From Cristatella mucedo (taxonomy: Eukaryota; Bryozoa; Phylactolaemata; Cristatellidae), in assembly GCA_009760855.2 (NCBI GenBank), contig WPIO01000059.1, positions 1,643,501 through 1,707,500 on the forward strand: a stretch of DNA of 64,000 nt, in the 5' to 3' direction. This document shows positions 10,758 through 22,776 of the stretch, piece after piece. The number at the start of each line of letters is the position of its first letter. Position 1 is the first letter of the stretch. A model generated the notes under the pieces. That model did not search any database. It was not told the DNA's origin and saw only the letters and a list, made by a program, of their open reading frames with translations. Both the position numbers and the translations under genes were made by a program.

Positions 10758-12364
10758 CTGGTAGAAGAAAACATGCACTCTAAGTAACTACGGGCGAGCT
10801 AGTCCTAGGTGAGCAGTCGCCAGCAGACCTCGCATGCATGCAGCCGACCGACTTTGTAAAGCAGCAGGAGAAAAAAGAATGCATCACCTCACAGTGTCCC
10901 TCCTCTGAACCCTCCTGTATGCCCATAGCCAACGACCGACAAGAAAAAAAGCCTGACCAATCCCTCTCCCAAGCCGAGTTTCAATTCTCATTGTCTACAA
11001 TAGCTGTATAATCTCGACATCAATCATGCGACAGGCAATCATACAGTTTGAGCATCTACCGACATCTAAGATGCATTGACTTACCGATAGCCAGTACACC
11101 CATTTGGCCAACAGCTACACAGATAGTGGGTGCTTGCATGCCAAGTACTTAATAGCACACTGACTGTCGCATGAATCGTAGAATTTGCCTGACAACCTGT
11201 CACATTCGGTGCAGGACGAGCCAATAAGAGGTCATATCTGCTGAGCAGCCACCTATACAAGAGTGATCAGACCAAAATTTAATATAACAGTGAGGATGGC
11301 ACTCGTTTTCAATAGGTACGTAAAACCATTTGATAACCAAGACAACCACATTAACGATGGCTCCTCAGTTTTAACGAAAGCAACCACGGCTGTCCTCTTA
11401 TCGGGACAAGCCTCAATCTTTTGCCTTCATGCCCTCCTGAACATTATTAAAGCGATCGGCAACATCTTTCCGGCACAGCAGCGGCACAACATCTTATAGC
11501 CTAGAACGGAGCGGATGCTGTTGCAGCCAAGGCGATGGGCAGGCTTCACAGATCTGCCATGGAAATTGTTTTCAAGCACATTATTCAGGCTGACGTTAAT
11601 CGATTAAATGCCTCAAGCTTAAAGAAGCTCTCGAGGTTTCACTAGAAGCTTGTATGCCTAGCCGACCTGGCATGCTAATAGTATTGTGTCTGTCTGGAGG
11701 CCACGAAAACCAAGCACTCAAGCAGCTATGTCATGTAATCGACACATCCTGCTTGCAGCAGCTGCTGCCCCGGCGATGCGTCCAAGTAATGATCGAGGAT
11801 GCTTTTGGGGCTATCTTAGCTTGAGCACTCAGCACTCACTCCAAATGTCTTAGCATGAGACACATTCATGCGGTCTACCAACACCACCCCCCCAGCCAGC
11901 AAAACCAAACTGGAAACCCAGCTGGAAGGGTGACTCATCAGCCACAGATGTGCAGCTAGCGAGTCAACGAATGCCGTCCGTTAAAACGAGTTTGGCGGCA
12001 CAATGAATGCAGGCGGCCCAAGCATGCCCGAGCTTGCTAATACGATCGGCATTACAGTTACTGCAGAACTCGCAGCCAAGCACGTCTGCCACGCGCCAGC
12101 ACTCAAGCAGCCAGTAAGCCAAGCTCGATCTGGTTGGGTGGGGACTCAAAAGTGACTCAAAGTGACTCAAAGTGATCAGTAAGGCAAGTGAGCCAACTAG
12201 GCAACATGAAAACTGCACGCCGGAATGTGTGTCTTGAAACTCATCCGCCTGTCCGACCAGAGCACGGCCGATGGAAACTCGCTCTCGTGCTGGAGGCCGA
12301 AAAATCGATCAAGATGTTCTCAGGTTCGCTTAGAAGTGATCTCCGGCATCTGTTCACAACTCAC
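10758..12364 (-). other. Cytochrome b5 intron 2
   Basis: 1.6 kb between exons 2 and 3. An 11 bp unit (GACTCAAAGT) is repeated about three times at 12147-12178. Nothing else is recognised. Confidence 0.7.
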
Positions 12365-12401
12365 CTGCGTGCTCTTCCAGTATTTCGGCACCGCCAGGAT
12401 G
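12365..12401 (-). CDS. CYB5: Cytochrome b5, exon 2 (37 bp, HPGG haem motif)
   Basis: A tiny exon begins after the acceptor TTTTGTGAAATTGCAG and reads HPGGAEILEEHA plus one base, then a consensus donor CAG|GTGAGT. HPGG contains the first axial haem histidine of all cytochrome b5 domains. The phase fits both sides: phase 0 from exon 1 and phase 1 into exon 3. At 37 bp it is easy to miss with ORF-based methods. Intron 1 is 317 bp. Confidence 0.85.
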
Positions 12402-12718
12402 CTGCAATTTCACAAAAGACGAACGCTGTTCTTTGGAGGAGGGGGCCGCGGCTGCCGATGGAGGTAAAAACGAGGGCGTGGCGGAGACGTAGCAGCCAGC
12501 AGCAGCCGATGACGGTGCTTTTTTTTTTACAACATGAACTGGCCGCCAGCCCGTTGCCTATACAGCTATAGCGAAGTGCTTGGAAAACCGTGTAGCCTTC
12601 TAGTACGCGGCGCATAATCCATAGAGCTAAGAGATGGCAAAGCACGTACCGATGAGCGGGGCGATTCACTCTCGACAATTTAGAAAATTGGACGGGGTCT
12701 CCCCAGCAGCTAACGTAC

Positions 12719-12832
12719 CTCTTTTGCAAATTTTGTGACGTCAAACACTTTCCCCCCGATGACTATCCACAAAGATTCGGCGCCTTTGTGCGTTTTCACT
12801 TCGTCAAGTCGATAAACAGTGGGCTCAGCCAT
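12719..12832 (-). CDS. CYB5: Cytochrome b5, exon 1
   Basis: On the minus strand an ATG at 12832 opens 38 codons starting MAEPTVYRLDEVKTHKG and continuing SLWIVIGGKVFDVTKFAKE. It stops at an excellent donor (GAG|GTACGT), phase 0. The pattern Y-x-L-x-E-V-x-x-H ... W-I-V-I-x-x-K-V-F-D-V-T-K-F is that of the cytochrome b5 haem domain just before its first haem-binding histidine (HPGG), which opens the next exon. Cytochrome b5 carries electrons from its reductase to desaturases, P450s and other acceptors at the endoplasmic reticulum. The ORF beyond the donor stops after two codons, which fits a splice. The region 12833-13030 upstream is the likely promoter; no TATA box stands out. Confidence 0.85.
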
Positions 12833-13263
12833 GGCACAGAAGCGGCGGCGACAGATGCAATGATACGGAAGTCGTCAATAGCGAAGAGTTCATTATCTCC
12901 CCTGGAGGTTTAGGGTGCTGACGCGTTAACTGAAGCTTTGCATTTGTAGCTGAGATAATTGAAATTATGTATTCAATAATAATTTAAAAAATTAAAATAT
13001 TACCAAATTTGTGTAAACATATTGTATTAATTGACGCCTTTAGCCACGTTGCCAGCCTTTGCACGGAGCCGACCTCTGACCCAGAAGAATTCGCTCGGTT
13101 TTTGCCACACCCATAGGATGGCGCGCACGTGCAGCAATTGATAAACAGTCAAATATGGGATACATATTAAGTAGATCCTTCCTGTCTAGCCAGTCCCCAT
13201 TTTGGTGCGCCGTGGCTAAGGATGGCAAGCGGTTGCAATGCCCGCGATTATGAACAGCGAGCT

Positions 13264-13425
13264 TATAATAATAATGTACTTGATAAAGCGCCCTCAGAGA
13301 ACTTAATGTCTTTCTAGGCGCTTTACATTTGCTGCAAACGGAAATGCAATTGAATGGTGAGTCAAATCATGCTTGAAAAACAAACAAAATGAATAACATG
13401 GTTAGGGGTGACATGCACAATATTT
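13264..13425 (-). mobile_element. LINE group A 3' tail
   Basis: Complement of the group-A hairpin and UTR (AAAGCGCCCTCAGAGAAC ... GGTTAGGGGTGACATGCACA), 5'-truncated. Confidence 0.88.
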
Positions 13426-13905
13426 CCCAAATGCAGCAATCTCAACGATCTGAATGATTTGGTCTTACAAAGTCCTAGGTTAAGCTTTTGACATGCATTC
13501 GTAAGGATTGAAAATTTTTAGATGAATGTGTAAAGTTAAAGATCAGAAAAAGCGTCATCAGATTTTTCCAAGTTTTCTTTGCATTTATCATTGCAGCTGG
13601 CCAGCAGCAGTAGGGTATGTAGAATTTCAGCCTAGGCTCGATGTGATTATAAAAGTGTAGGATGAGAAGGTTGCATGAAAAGTCTGAAATACACGAAAGT
13701 CTGAACTACATGAAAGTCATTGAAATACATGCTACCGCATGCATTTCAATGTACTCTGCAGTAGCATCCGTTCTAATCGAATGGTGGCTCTTCTTTAACT
13801 CGAGAGCTGCTTTTGCTCTGAGAGGCAGGGCCGGCATTCCTTACACGAACGCAGTTTACTCGTCGTGCTCGAATGAAGAGCTCGGGAAAGCACAGCTGCT
13901 ACTCA

Positions 13906-14505
13906 CTTATAATAATAAAAGTAATAATAATACATTTGTATAGCGCCTCACAGAACTAAATCTCTCTGTAAGCCTTTAACAGATGCTGCATATAAAGCAT
14001 TACCAAATGTTTGGTGGTAAAATCCGCAAGCAGCAGGTTTAGTAAGCAGGTACATGCACACACTAAGGACGAATCGCAAAGGCTCATCACATGCTTTAAT
14101 AAACTGGTGAGCTTTAAGCTTCTTTTTAATTGTCATGTGAGCGGACGTGGTGAAGTGCGTCGGTAGTGAATTCCATGCTTTGAGAACATAGGAACCAAAG
14201 GCACGATCTCCAACGGTTTTGAAGTTCATACGAGGTATGGCTAAACGATTCGAGTCAGAACAGCAGGTTGTACGATTCTTTGCCTGCTGGGGAATAGTTC
14301 TGACAATAGGTAGCTGGAGCCAGAGAATAAAGGGACCTAAAAGTAAGTGAGAGATCCTTGAAGTCGATGAACTGCTCGATTGGGAGCCAGTGCGGGTCAG
14401 CGAGAAGTGGTGCGATGTGGCAATTGCTGCACTCTCGGCAGATGAGCCTAGCTGCAGAGTTTTGCATCAACTGCAAGCGCCCGATGGCACAGGCCGGTAG
14501 ACCAG
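13906..14505 (-). mobile_element. LINE 3' fragment related to group A
   Basis: The minus strand encodes two frame-shifted pieces of the RT-ORF C-terminus: QNSAARLICRECSNCHIAPL, then FKTVGDRAFGSYVLKAWNSL. These match the C-terminal peptides of the copies at 21300 and 45570. The 3' UTR differs (AAAGCATTACCAAATG) and ends in ATT repeats, so this is a sister subfamily. Confidence 0.82.
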
Positions 14506-14529
14506 TAGTTTAGTTTGACAGCTGAACCT

Positions 14530-14950
14530 CGATCCTTAAGCCTACGGCTTCTGAAGCTGTACCCAAATTTACTTGCCCTTGCTAACGCTTCATCGAGTGT
14601 TTGGAGTTTTCCTTAAAGTATGTGAAGTATTTCAGAGACAGGTCGCTCAGGCCTCTCTCATGCAGAATCCCGGGAGGAGAGGCAGCAGCGCTTTTATTTC
14701 GGCTGATGGGTGTGCCTTTTTTGCTAGCGTCTCTATATCGAGTGCCAGTTGGCTCAGAGTCTCGCCCTTCCTCTTAACCCTTTCTAACAGCTCTTCTTTA
14801 CTCTAATTCGCGTTAGCTTCTTGTCCAAAGCGAGCCTTCAGCCTATAAGTTAACTTCATATAGCTTCCTCTATCCGATTGCGATGGCACATCCAAGACTT
14901 CTGCGGTCGAACCCTTTAAACTAGTAGCACGATGTGAGGTCTTTTTAGTT
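14530..14950 (-). pseudogene. Ty3/gypsy-type Gag relic
   Basis: The minus strand reads YRLKARFGQEANAN, a TAG stop, then SKEELLERVKRKGETLSQLA, LDIETLAKKAHPSAEI and, after a frame change, LQTLDEALARASKFG. The order 'L-x-x-RF', 'L-x-x-L-A-x-D-I', 'A-x-P', 'TLDEAL-x-x-A' is that of the capsid part of Ty3/gypsy Gag proteins. At least one in-frame stop and one frameshift break it. No protease, polymerase or LTR is visible nearby; the LINE at 13906 abuts its downstream end. Confidence 0.6.
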
Positions 14951-15099
14951 TCCGACCAGCCATACGAAGCACCAACGTACTCGAATTGGTTATAGTAAGT
15001 CTCCCTCCCACTTTACCGTGCCATAATAAGTAGGTATAGCTACTTTGACTCACATACCCGGTGCGGGTGGCTGAAAAGCAAACTCCTTCACCAGCAGTC

Positions 15100-16720
15100 C
15101 TGCCATAGAAAAATTTGGAGCTGGATTATATATTACAACTTTTTATTAGAAAATTAATTTTTCTTTTTTTATATATAGAGAAAAAATGGCCGGTGCTGCA
15201 ATCGACAATATTTTAGAACCAGGTGACCCTCCGCTAAAATTGTTCCCAATTGTGAGTTTTATCAACTAGAGTTACGAAACTAATGTAGTAGCAACTAAAC
15301 TAGTATCTTGTTCAGTACCTAGAGAACTAAATCTGTGTGTCGTACTCCATTATTCATAATTACTACTAGAATGGCAAATTCAAGTGCAAATCGCTGAGGT
15401 GCTGCATATGGTGCTTCTGAAAGGAATCTAGACGTTGGATTAGTTAATAATGCTGGTGCTCGGTTATTTCAGTAAATGGAAGTTAGGTTAGGACAAGAAG
15501 AAATAGACAGCCTGTCATAACCTGAGGGAGTTGGAGCACCATCAAATTTAACGAGTCTACTCACTTATCCGAATGATTACAGCAGAACTGAAAGTTCTTC
15601 TACTGGATGGAAAAGAAACTAAGAAAGTTCAGTTGATGATGACATGATGACACCGGCTTTGGAAAGTACGTGTACTAGTCCTACATTTTCGTGCACAACA
15701 CGCAAGCATGGATTCATTTATAGAATGGGACTGACTAAAAACTTAACTGATACCAACGGAACATTTAATTCTCTGCCACTAGCAAGGCTTTCTGGTTTTT
15801 GTGCTGACACGAATCCATGCAATTACACTCATAGCGAATGTTATCAGTAGTCATCCGGTCACGCTCTTTCATTACAGTAAGTGCCTCGAGAGATTCAGTT
15901 TTCCGATGGCGCTATAAAATGTATTATTATTATTTTTGTAACATGAAAAAAATTGTAATAATTACTAATTGTTCTACTCAATATCTCACTGTTGCTAAAA
16001 GCGGATATCGAAATGATGGTAAATGCTCAAGGGCTGAATTAGACTTCACACAATTAGAAAACAATTCCCAGGTCTTAACAAAGTTACTGAGCCTGTTTTA
16101 GTTACTTATCCTGTCTACTAACTCTTTATCTAATTCGTGTTATTGAACTAGAATATACCAACCAACCACTAACAGCTACGAAATGACTTGAAGTTAGCAC
16201 GTAGTTCAACGAAGTAACTCCACGAGCATGAGCTGCTCAAACTAAAATCTGTCTCCTTCGGTACCACTGCCAAACTGACTTCAAATGGGTAATGGTTCCC
16301 AACCCATATGCGTGAAAGGATCTTGGGTATATGATAATATTGATGCTCAATGTTTTTTGAATTTTTAATGCTAGATACTCTGAATAAAACTGGGTTAGTA
16401 CGAGACTCAGATCAGTGGAAAAAGTCACTGATCCTTAACATAAGTGGATCAAAGATATACTAAGCTTTAGGTAGCAATACCACACTTGGCCACCAAATGA
16501 ATCTAGATATTGAAAAATAGCAATTTTAAAATTAAAAAAGTGCTTGGCTACCACAAATGAATTAAAAATTTCTCCAATGTTATTTGGAAAAGTATTCGGG
16601 CCACTAGCTACATGAGATTTACAAATGAAACTTGGCGGAAAGTTAGTTATCTCTAATGATTGGTTTACTAAAGAGTTTTGTTATAGATATTCTCCCGATA
16701 GAATAATTGATAATACTAAT
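15100..16720 (+). pseudogene. AT-rich island with decayed, protein-like segments (possible Polinton-type capsid relic)
   Basis: This block is clearly richer in A and T than the flanks. Plus-strand segments look coding over short spans but are broken by stops and frame changes: one starts MAGAAIDNILEPGDPP at 15186, another near 15430 has NNAGARLF and MEVRLGQEEID, and another near 15710 reads RMGLTKNLTD then LPLARLSGFCAD. The order 'NN-x-x-x-x-LF ... V-x-L' followed by 'L-P-L-x-x-L-x-G-F-C' is reminiscent of the double-jelly-roll capsid proteins of Polinton/Maverick-like elements, judged from memory. A further protein-like stretch is at 16560-16720. It may instead be another unrelated AT-rich insertion. 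A group-A-like tail sits at 15875-15945. Confidence 0.3.
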
Positions 16721-16724
16721 AATA

Positions 16725-16796
16725 TACTATTGTAATGTATTTATAAAGCGCCCCAAGAGAACTTAATCTCTATTCAGGCGCTTCACATATGCGTCG
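16725..16796 (-). mobile_element. LINE tail, diverged
   Basis: Complement of the group-A hairpin (AAAGCGCCCCAAGAGAACTT) next to TAATAATATA. Confidence 0.75.
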
Positions 16797-16862
16797 GGGC
16801 TCGAGCCCACGACCTCAGTCAGACCTTGGTCAGGGCGAGCACCTTAACCGCTATCAGAAATA
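16797..16862 (-). mobile_element. tRNA-like SINE head fragment
   Basis: The minus strand reads GGTTAAGGTGCTCGCCC ... GTGGGCTCGAGCCCC, with a polymerase III B-box (GGCTCGAGCC) in tRNA register. It matches the head of the SINE family described at 35912. Confidence 0.55.
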
Positions 16863-17218
16863 AAATGACTGTGTAACAGGAAGATTCACGATGAGTTCAT
16901 ACAACCGCAGTATCATGCACAGTATTTACTTCGGTTACACGTTTGAGGGCTAAATGGGTGCTATTACTCAGACTATGAGATACTTGTTCCAGGATTAAAT
17001 TGTGAAGCAAAACCAAGGTCTTTATGGCACCAGAAACTGTTAGGATCCATCTTAACTTCTGTAACTCACTGCTTGTTGGCCTACCGGCATGTGCAATCTG
17101 GCGATTACAGATGGTGCAAAACTCGGCAGCTAGGCTTGTCTGTCGTGAGCGTCGCAGTTGCCGCATCACACCACTTCTCGCCGACCTGCACTGGCTACCA
17201 ATCAAGCAACGGATCGAC

Positions 17219-17398
<180 letters not shown>

Positions 17399-17925
17399 TT
17401 CAAGGTTTTGTCGCTCACTTTTAGGTCCCTTCATTTTTTAGCTCCAGCCTATCTCTCAGATCTACTCCCCACCAGACCAAGCATCGTACCATTTGCTTTT
17501 CGGAATCCAACAGTCTACCAATACCTCGTACAAACCTCAAATCCTTTGAAGACCGTGTATTTAGTTCGCAAGCTCCCAAAGCCTGGAACTCTCTCCCGAC
17601 TTGCGGCAGAACATCCCCTGACTTGACCACATTTAAAAAGAACTTACAAACACACCTATTTAGGACTGCATTGAGTGGGTCCCTGTGATTCGTCCTTCAT
17701 GTGCTAATACGTGCTGACAATATGCATGCTGCCACTAAACACATTTGCATGCTGACCCTGTGCATGTCACCCCTAACCATGTTATTCATGCTTATCAAGC
17801 ATGATATTACTCACGATTCAATCGCGCTTCCTTTTGCAGCAAATGTGAAGCGCCTAGAAATAGATTGAGTTCTCTTAGGGCGCTTTATCAAGTGCATTAT
17901 TATTATTATTATTATTATTAGGATA

Positions 17926-19139
17926 CCTAATAATCTTGAAACGAAAAAAATGCAATTGAGAAATTACAAACTATCAAACTGGATTATTTACATTGGAAGA
18001 ATTCCATATATTATCACTCTTTTTACATTACCGTTAAATTATAGTAGCAATTTAGTCTGATAAAGCATTGGCTATTCTAGAAATACAATTCAAATTTAAG
18101 CTTAGAGTAGACCTTTTCCTTTGTCAATTCGAGATAGAACGCCTTAAATAGATAATAATACACTTGATAAAGCGCCCTCAGAGAACTCAATCTCTTTCTA
18201 GGCGCTTTATATTGGCTGCAGAGGGAAACGCGATTGAATGCTGAGTATACGGTGTTCGCAAGAACTTCGATTTTCGGGAGAATTCTGCAACGAACACGAA
18301 CGCACATGAGAGCGTTCTATGTCAGGAGGCGAGAATGAATGAGAAATAGGTGATACACCACCAAACATGGTGACAAGTATTAGGTTGGATTAAGTAGTAA
18401 TATAAGTACTTACCGCAGTAGCTCCCAAATTTATAGCAATATTAAATAATTGTAAGGAATTTCTAATCTTAACTAAATTATTCAGACAAACATGTATTTT
18501 AGCTTATGTGAAATAGCATCGTCATATCTTTGATTAGTATAGCTTTGGCATTTTCAAAATAATGAAAAGTATAAATTAAATTACAGATACATCCATAACT
18601 TAAAGATTAATTAGTGATTTTCTTAGTAAGAACCTGTTCTACATAGCTGTCTATTCTTTCTTCTGCAGTCGTGATAGTTCCTGAAAGTTTTAGTTTTCAT
18701 TACTAAGATTACAACGACACATAGTGCGATAACAATAATACACTTGATAAATTGCCCTCAGAGAACTCAATCTCTTTCTAGGCGCTTTACATTTGCTGCA
18801 AAAGAAAAACGACCAAATGGTGAGTGGTATCATGCTTGATAAGAAACACAAGAATAATTATGGTTAGGGGTAAAATGCACAGGGAGGTGAGCATGCTAGT
18901 GTGGTTAGTGGCAGCGTGCAAGGATTGAAAGGTAACTTCTAAAAGGCAACTTCTAAAAGCTGTAGCATAGTATATGTAATTCGGTAGCGTTTCATTACAA
19001 TATTGAATTTTTCTAACTAATGCATAATTTCGTTAATCTAAAAATCCATTTGTCCAATAGAAAAGATAAATATTTTCTATGATATAATAAAGTAAATATC
19101 AACAATCATTTACTGAGTAGTATGGTCTGGTGCACATCT
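17926..19139. other. AT-rich stretch with two minus-strand LINE tails
   Basis: Minus-strand group-A tails lie at 18146-18246 and 18731-18925. The AT-rich sequence between them resembles the 15100-16720 island in composition. The minus strand near 18640 has a short protein-like run (TAEERIDSYVEQVLTKK) with no recognised family. No gene is called. Confidence 0.55.
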
Positions 19140-20540
19140 AGTCAATTTCAGAGACTTCCTTCGAGCTTATACCCGAAAGCTTAAAAAAAACCAGGGCTTC
19201 TTTTTTCATCCGAAAGCTGAATTCCTTTCAGTCGGACCCTAAACAGATTTATAAATCAGTAAACCATTTACTGGCCAATGCAGTGAGGTCTGAATCCCCA
19301 GATATTAAGGGCTCAGCCGAAAAGTTTTCAGCCTTCTTTACTGAAACAATTGTGCACATTCGTGCCTCCATTAAGCCACCTCCGACTAAAGCAATCGCGG
19401 TTCCACAACCTGTGACCTTCCTTAAAAGGTTCTCCGAGGTTTCTGCATGCGATGTGGCTACCTTAATAAGGTCTAGCAAAAAGAGCTCGTCTCCTGAAGA
19501 CCCTATGCCTTCATCTCTGTGGTCTTCACTCGCAGACCACTTAGCCCTGCCAACCAAGATTTTAATGCTCAGTTGGGAAAATGGGTCGTCCCCAAGTCCT
19601 TCAAATCGGCAATCGTTAGACCTATTCTTAAAAAGCCTGGATTAGACACTGAGGTCCTTGTAAAATATCACCCAGTTTCCATTCTTCCTTTCTTGTCAAA
19701 GATTCTTGAAAAATTGTTGCTAAGCAGCTGGTTGAACAAATTGAAAACAATGAAATGTCAGAAACATTTCAATCAAGGTTCAAGAGGCAGCACTCCACTG
19801 AAACTGCTCTCCTCCGTGTAAACAATGACATTCTATGTGGCAACGACGACGGGAATGTCACTGCCCTAGCTCTGCTAGATCTGTCTGCTGCCTTCGACAA
19901 CATTGATCACGATGTTCTGCTTGAACGATTGGGAACAACGATCGGTCTGGCAGAAAAAGCACTGGCGTGGTTTAAATCGTACTTGTCTGATCGTGTTCAA
20001 TCCATGTCATGTTAGGGTCAGGTCTCACACACGAGAAGGGTCACCTGTGGAGTCCCTCAATGGTCTGTACCCGGTCCCTTGCTGTTCTCCATTTATACAC
20101 AACCTCTGGGCAAAATGATTAAGGCTTATGGAATAGGATATCACTTCTATGCTGACGACACTCTGTTGTATTTGTCATTCAAACCATCGGAATCTGCTGC
20201 AGCAACTGAGAAACTGAATGCTTGCCTTTCCGATATTCGATCCTGGATGTCGGAAAACTTCCTGAAGTTAAATGACAATAAAAACCGAACTGCTGCTCAT
20301 AGCGTGTGGCTGGATTAAAAGGCTTTGCTCTTCTAATAGGTGATGCTATTGTGCAACCATCACCACGTGCTCGAAATTTAGGTGTCGTTTTCGACAGCTG
20401 CCTCAATATTAAAAGCTTCATTCAGAAGACTGCTTCTACAGCTAGCCATCACGTCCGATCCCTATCCAAGATCAGGAGCTGTCTCCCACAGTTGCTTGTA
20501 AAAAATGTAGCTAGCTCCTTAGTTCTGTCTCGGCTTGATT
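19140..20540 (+). mobile_element. LINE group D reverse-transcriptase fragment
   Basis: Frame-shifted pieces in order give a CR1/L2-like [16 protein letters not shown] (finger), [36 protein letters not shown] (motif A with catalytic D), YHFYADDTLLYL (motif C, catalytic DD) and NFLKLNDNK, then ARNLGVVFDS and LVLSRLDYG. At least four frame breaks make it dead. It stops abruptly at the junction with the next LINE. Confidence 0.88.
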
Positions 20541-21937
20541 ATGGGCAGAGTGTCTCTTCTTGATTTGCTCGATCTTTCGGCAGCTTTTGATACCATCGAT
20601 CACAAAGTACTTCTAGAGCGCCTCTCATCTCGCCTGGGCATCACTGGCACTGCTGTGCGGTGGTTCAGGTCCTATCTCAGTGAGAGACTCCAGAGTATTG
20701 ACGTGAATGGACAAAGATCATCTGAAGTACCTCTAAAATATGGAGTACCTCAGGGCTCTGTGCTAGGTCCGGTCCTTTTCACGGTTTATACTCTCCCTCT
20801 TGCTAATGTGATTGCCAAGCACAATCTAGGCTTTCACTTCTATGCGGATGACACTCAGTTGTACCTTTGCTTTGATCCCTCCCAGCCTTCGAGCACATCA
20901 AATTCTCTCAACTCACTTGCTGCATGCATTGATGACATCCGATCATGGATGGCAGCAAATTTTCTAAAACTAAACGATGATAAAACTAACTTACTAGTTA
21001 TGGGCAAACCCAGTGTGATTCAGAAATTGGAAAGGCTGACGCTCAAAATTGGCTCTGCCAGCATATCTCCAGTTGAAACAGCTCGAAATCTAGTTGTCAT
21101 ATTCCAAAGCGACCTCTCGTTAGACGGCCACATCAGATCCACAGTCAAGTCTGCCTACTTTCAGCTACATGACATTGTTAAAATCGGGCTTGTTTAGATA
21201 AGGATACCATGTCTAAGTTTTTCCATACATTCGTGACATCCCCTCTTGATTCTGTAATTCACTGCTTGCTGGCCTACCAGCATGTGCGATCAGGCGATTG
21301 CAGCTGGTGCAAAACTCTGCAGCTAGGCTTGTCTGTCGTGAGCGTCGCAGTTGCCACATTACTCCACTTCTCGCCGACCTGCACTGGCTACCAGTCAAGC
21401 AACGGATTGACTTCAAGGTTTTGTCGCTCACTTTTAGGTCTCTTCATTCTATGGCTCCAGCCTATCTTTCAGATATACTACCCCATCAGGCCAATCATCG
21501 TACCACCCGCTTTTCGGAATCCAACAGTCTGGAAATACCTCGTACAAACCTTAAATCCTTTGGAGACCGTGCATTTAGCTCGTATGCTCCCAAAGCCTGG
21601 AACTCCCTCCCGACCTGCGTCAGAACATCCCATGACCTGACCACATTTAAAAGAAACTTAAAAACACATCTATTTAGGACAGCATTTAGTGGGTCCCTGT
21701 GATTCGTCCTTGATGTGCTTATGCGTGCTGACACTGTGCATGCTGCCACTAACCACATTTGCATGCTGACCCTGTGCATGTCACCCCTAACCATATTATT
21801 CATTTTGTTTGTTTTTCAAGCATGATTTTACTTACTATTCTATTGCATATCACTTTGCAGCAAACGTAAAGCGCCTAGAAAGAGATTAAGTTCTCTGAGG
21901 GCGCTTTATCAAGTGCAATATTATTATTATTATTCCC
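20541..21937 (+). mobile_element. LINE group A copy with largely open RT
   Basis: From 20535 a 220-codon open frame covers RT motif A (LLDLSAAFDTIDHKVLLERL), motif B (GVPQGSVLGPVLF), motif C (FHFYADDTQLYL) and motif D (NFLKLNDDKTNLLV). It stops at 21197. The rest of the C-terminus follows in another frame (LVCRERRSCHITPLLADLHW ... GDRAFSSYAPKAWNSLPT), ending in TAFSGSL, the 3' UTR, the hairpin and (ATT)n at 21937. This is the best preserved RT core in the window; the endonuclease and first RT motifs are missing. These elements copy themselves by nicking target DNA and reverse transcribing in place. Confidence 0.92.
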
Positions 21938-21944
21938 TTTTGGC

Positions 21945-22575
21945 TGTGCAACCAAAGAAAGCTATTAGGCCACTGCAGCTGACTATGAATATGGCTGCAA
22001 GGCTAGTCTCCAAGTCCCAGCGGTTTGAGCACGTGTCTCCTTTGCTAAAAGAGCTAGGATGGATGCCGGTTGAGCAACGGATACAGAGCAAAGTTCTTAC
22101 GCTGACCCACAAGGCCCACCACGGCTTGGCTCCTTCGTACCTAGCGGAACTGCTGCACCAGTTTCAGCTTGTTCGTGCCCCCAGGTCCTGTGTGGACAAT
22201 AAATTAGCTTTTCCATTCCTCCGCTTAAAGACCGTTGGCGGCAGAAGCTTTAGCTCTGCCGGTCCTAGACTGTGGAACTCGCTTCCACAATTCTTATGCA
22301 ACGACAACTACTCTCCAACTGCCGACTATGGCTCATCCTTTTCAGCGGTCCTGAGCTGCTACTTCCATGCTACTCACTACCTCAACTGCTCTCCTGACTC
22401 TGCTATGCCTCCCACTTTCTCGTTGTTGCGTGAGACGAAGTCTGTTGGCTACCGAATGCGTACCGAAAGCCGCTTAGGCTGTGAGTGCGCTATATAAAAC
22501 TCTCCTGCGTAACACCCACATGGTATGTATGGCTTTGTGGAGTTACAGACGGAGATACATTTTGGTTTTCTCTTT
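21945..22575 (+). mobile_element. LINE group B 3' part with 194-codon open frame
   Basis: The open frame 21913-22497 carries the RT-ORF C-terminus in full: MAARLVSKSQRFEHVSPLLK, GWMPVEQRIQSKVLTLTHKA, LKTVGGRSFSSAGPRLWNSL and YRMRTESRLGCECAI. It is followed by the group-B end with GGAGATACATTTTG near 22560. It starts right after the ATT tail of the preceding copy, so one of the two landed at the other's edge. Confidence 0.88.
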
Positions 22576-22776
22576 ACGAGGCTAACACTCAGTACGATAA
22601 GCGAAACCAACGGATAGACAATGATAGTGTTTTATTGAACCGTCACTTCTGGAGCTATTATGCTCCTGAATGGAGCATTTCTCTACAACAAGCGGAGGCC
22701 AGCCTCTTTAAACTAGGCTCTACTCAGCTTCAGCTTATCAAAAATGCACCGCCTACATTGGTTTAGCTTCGATCTA

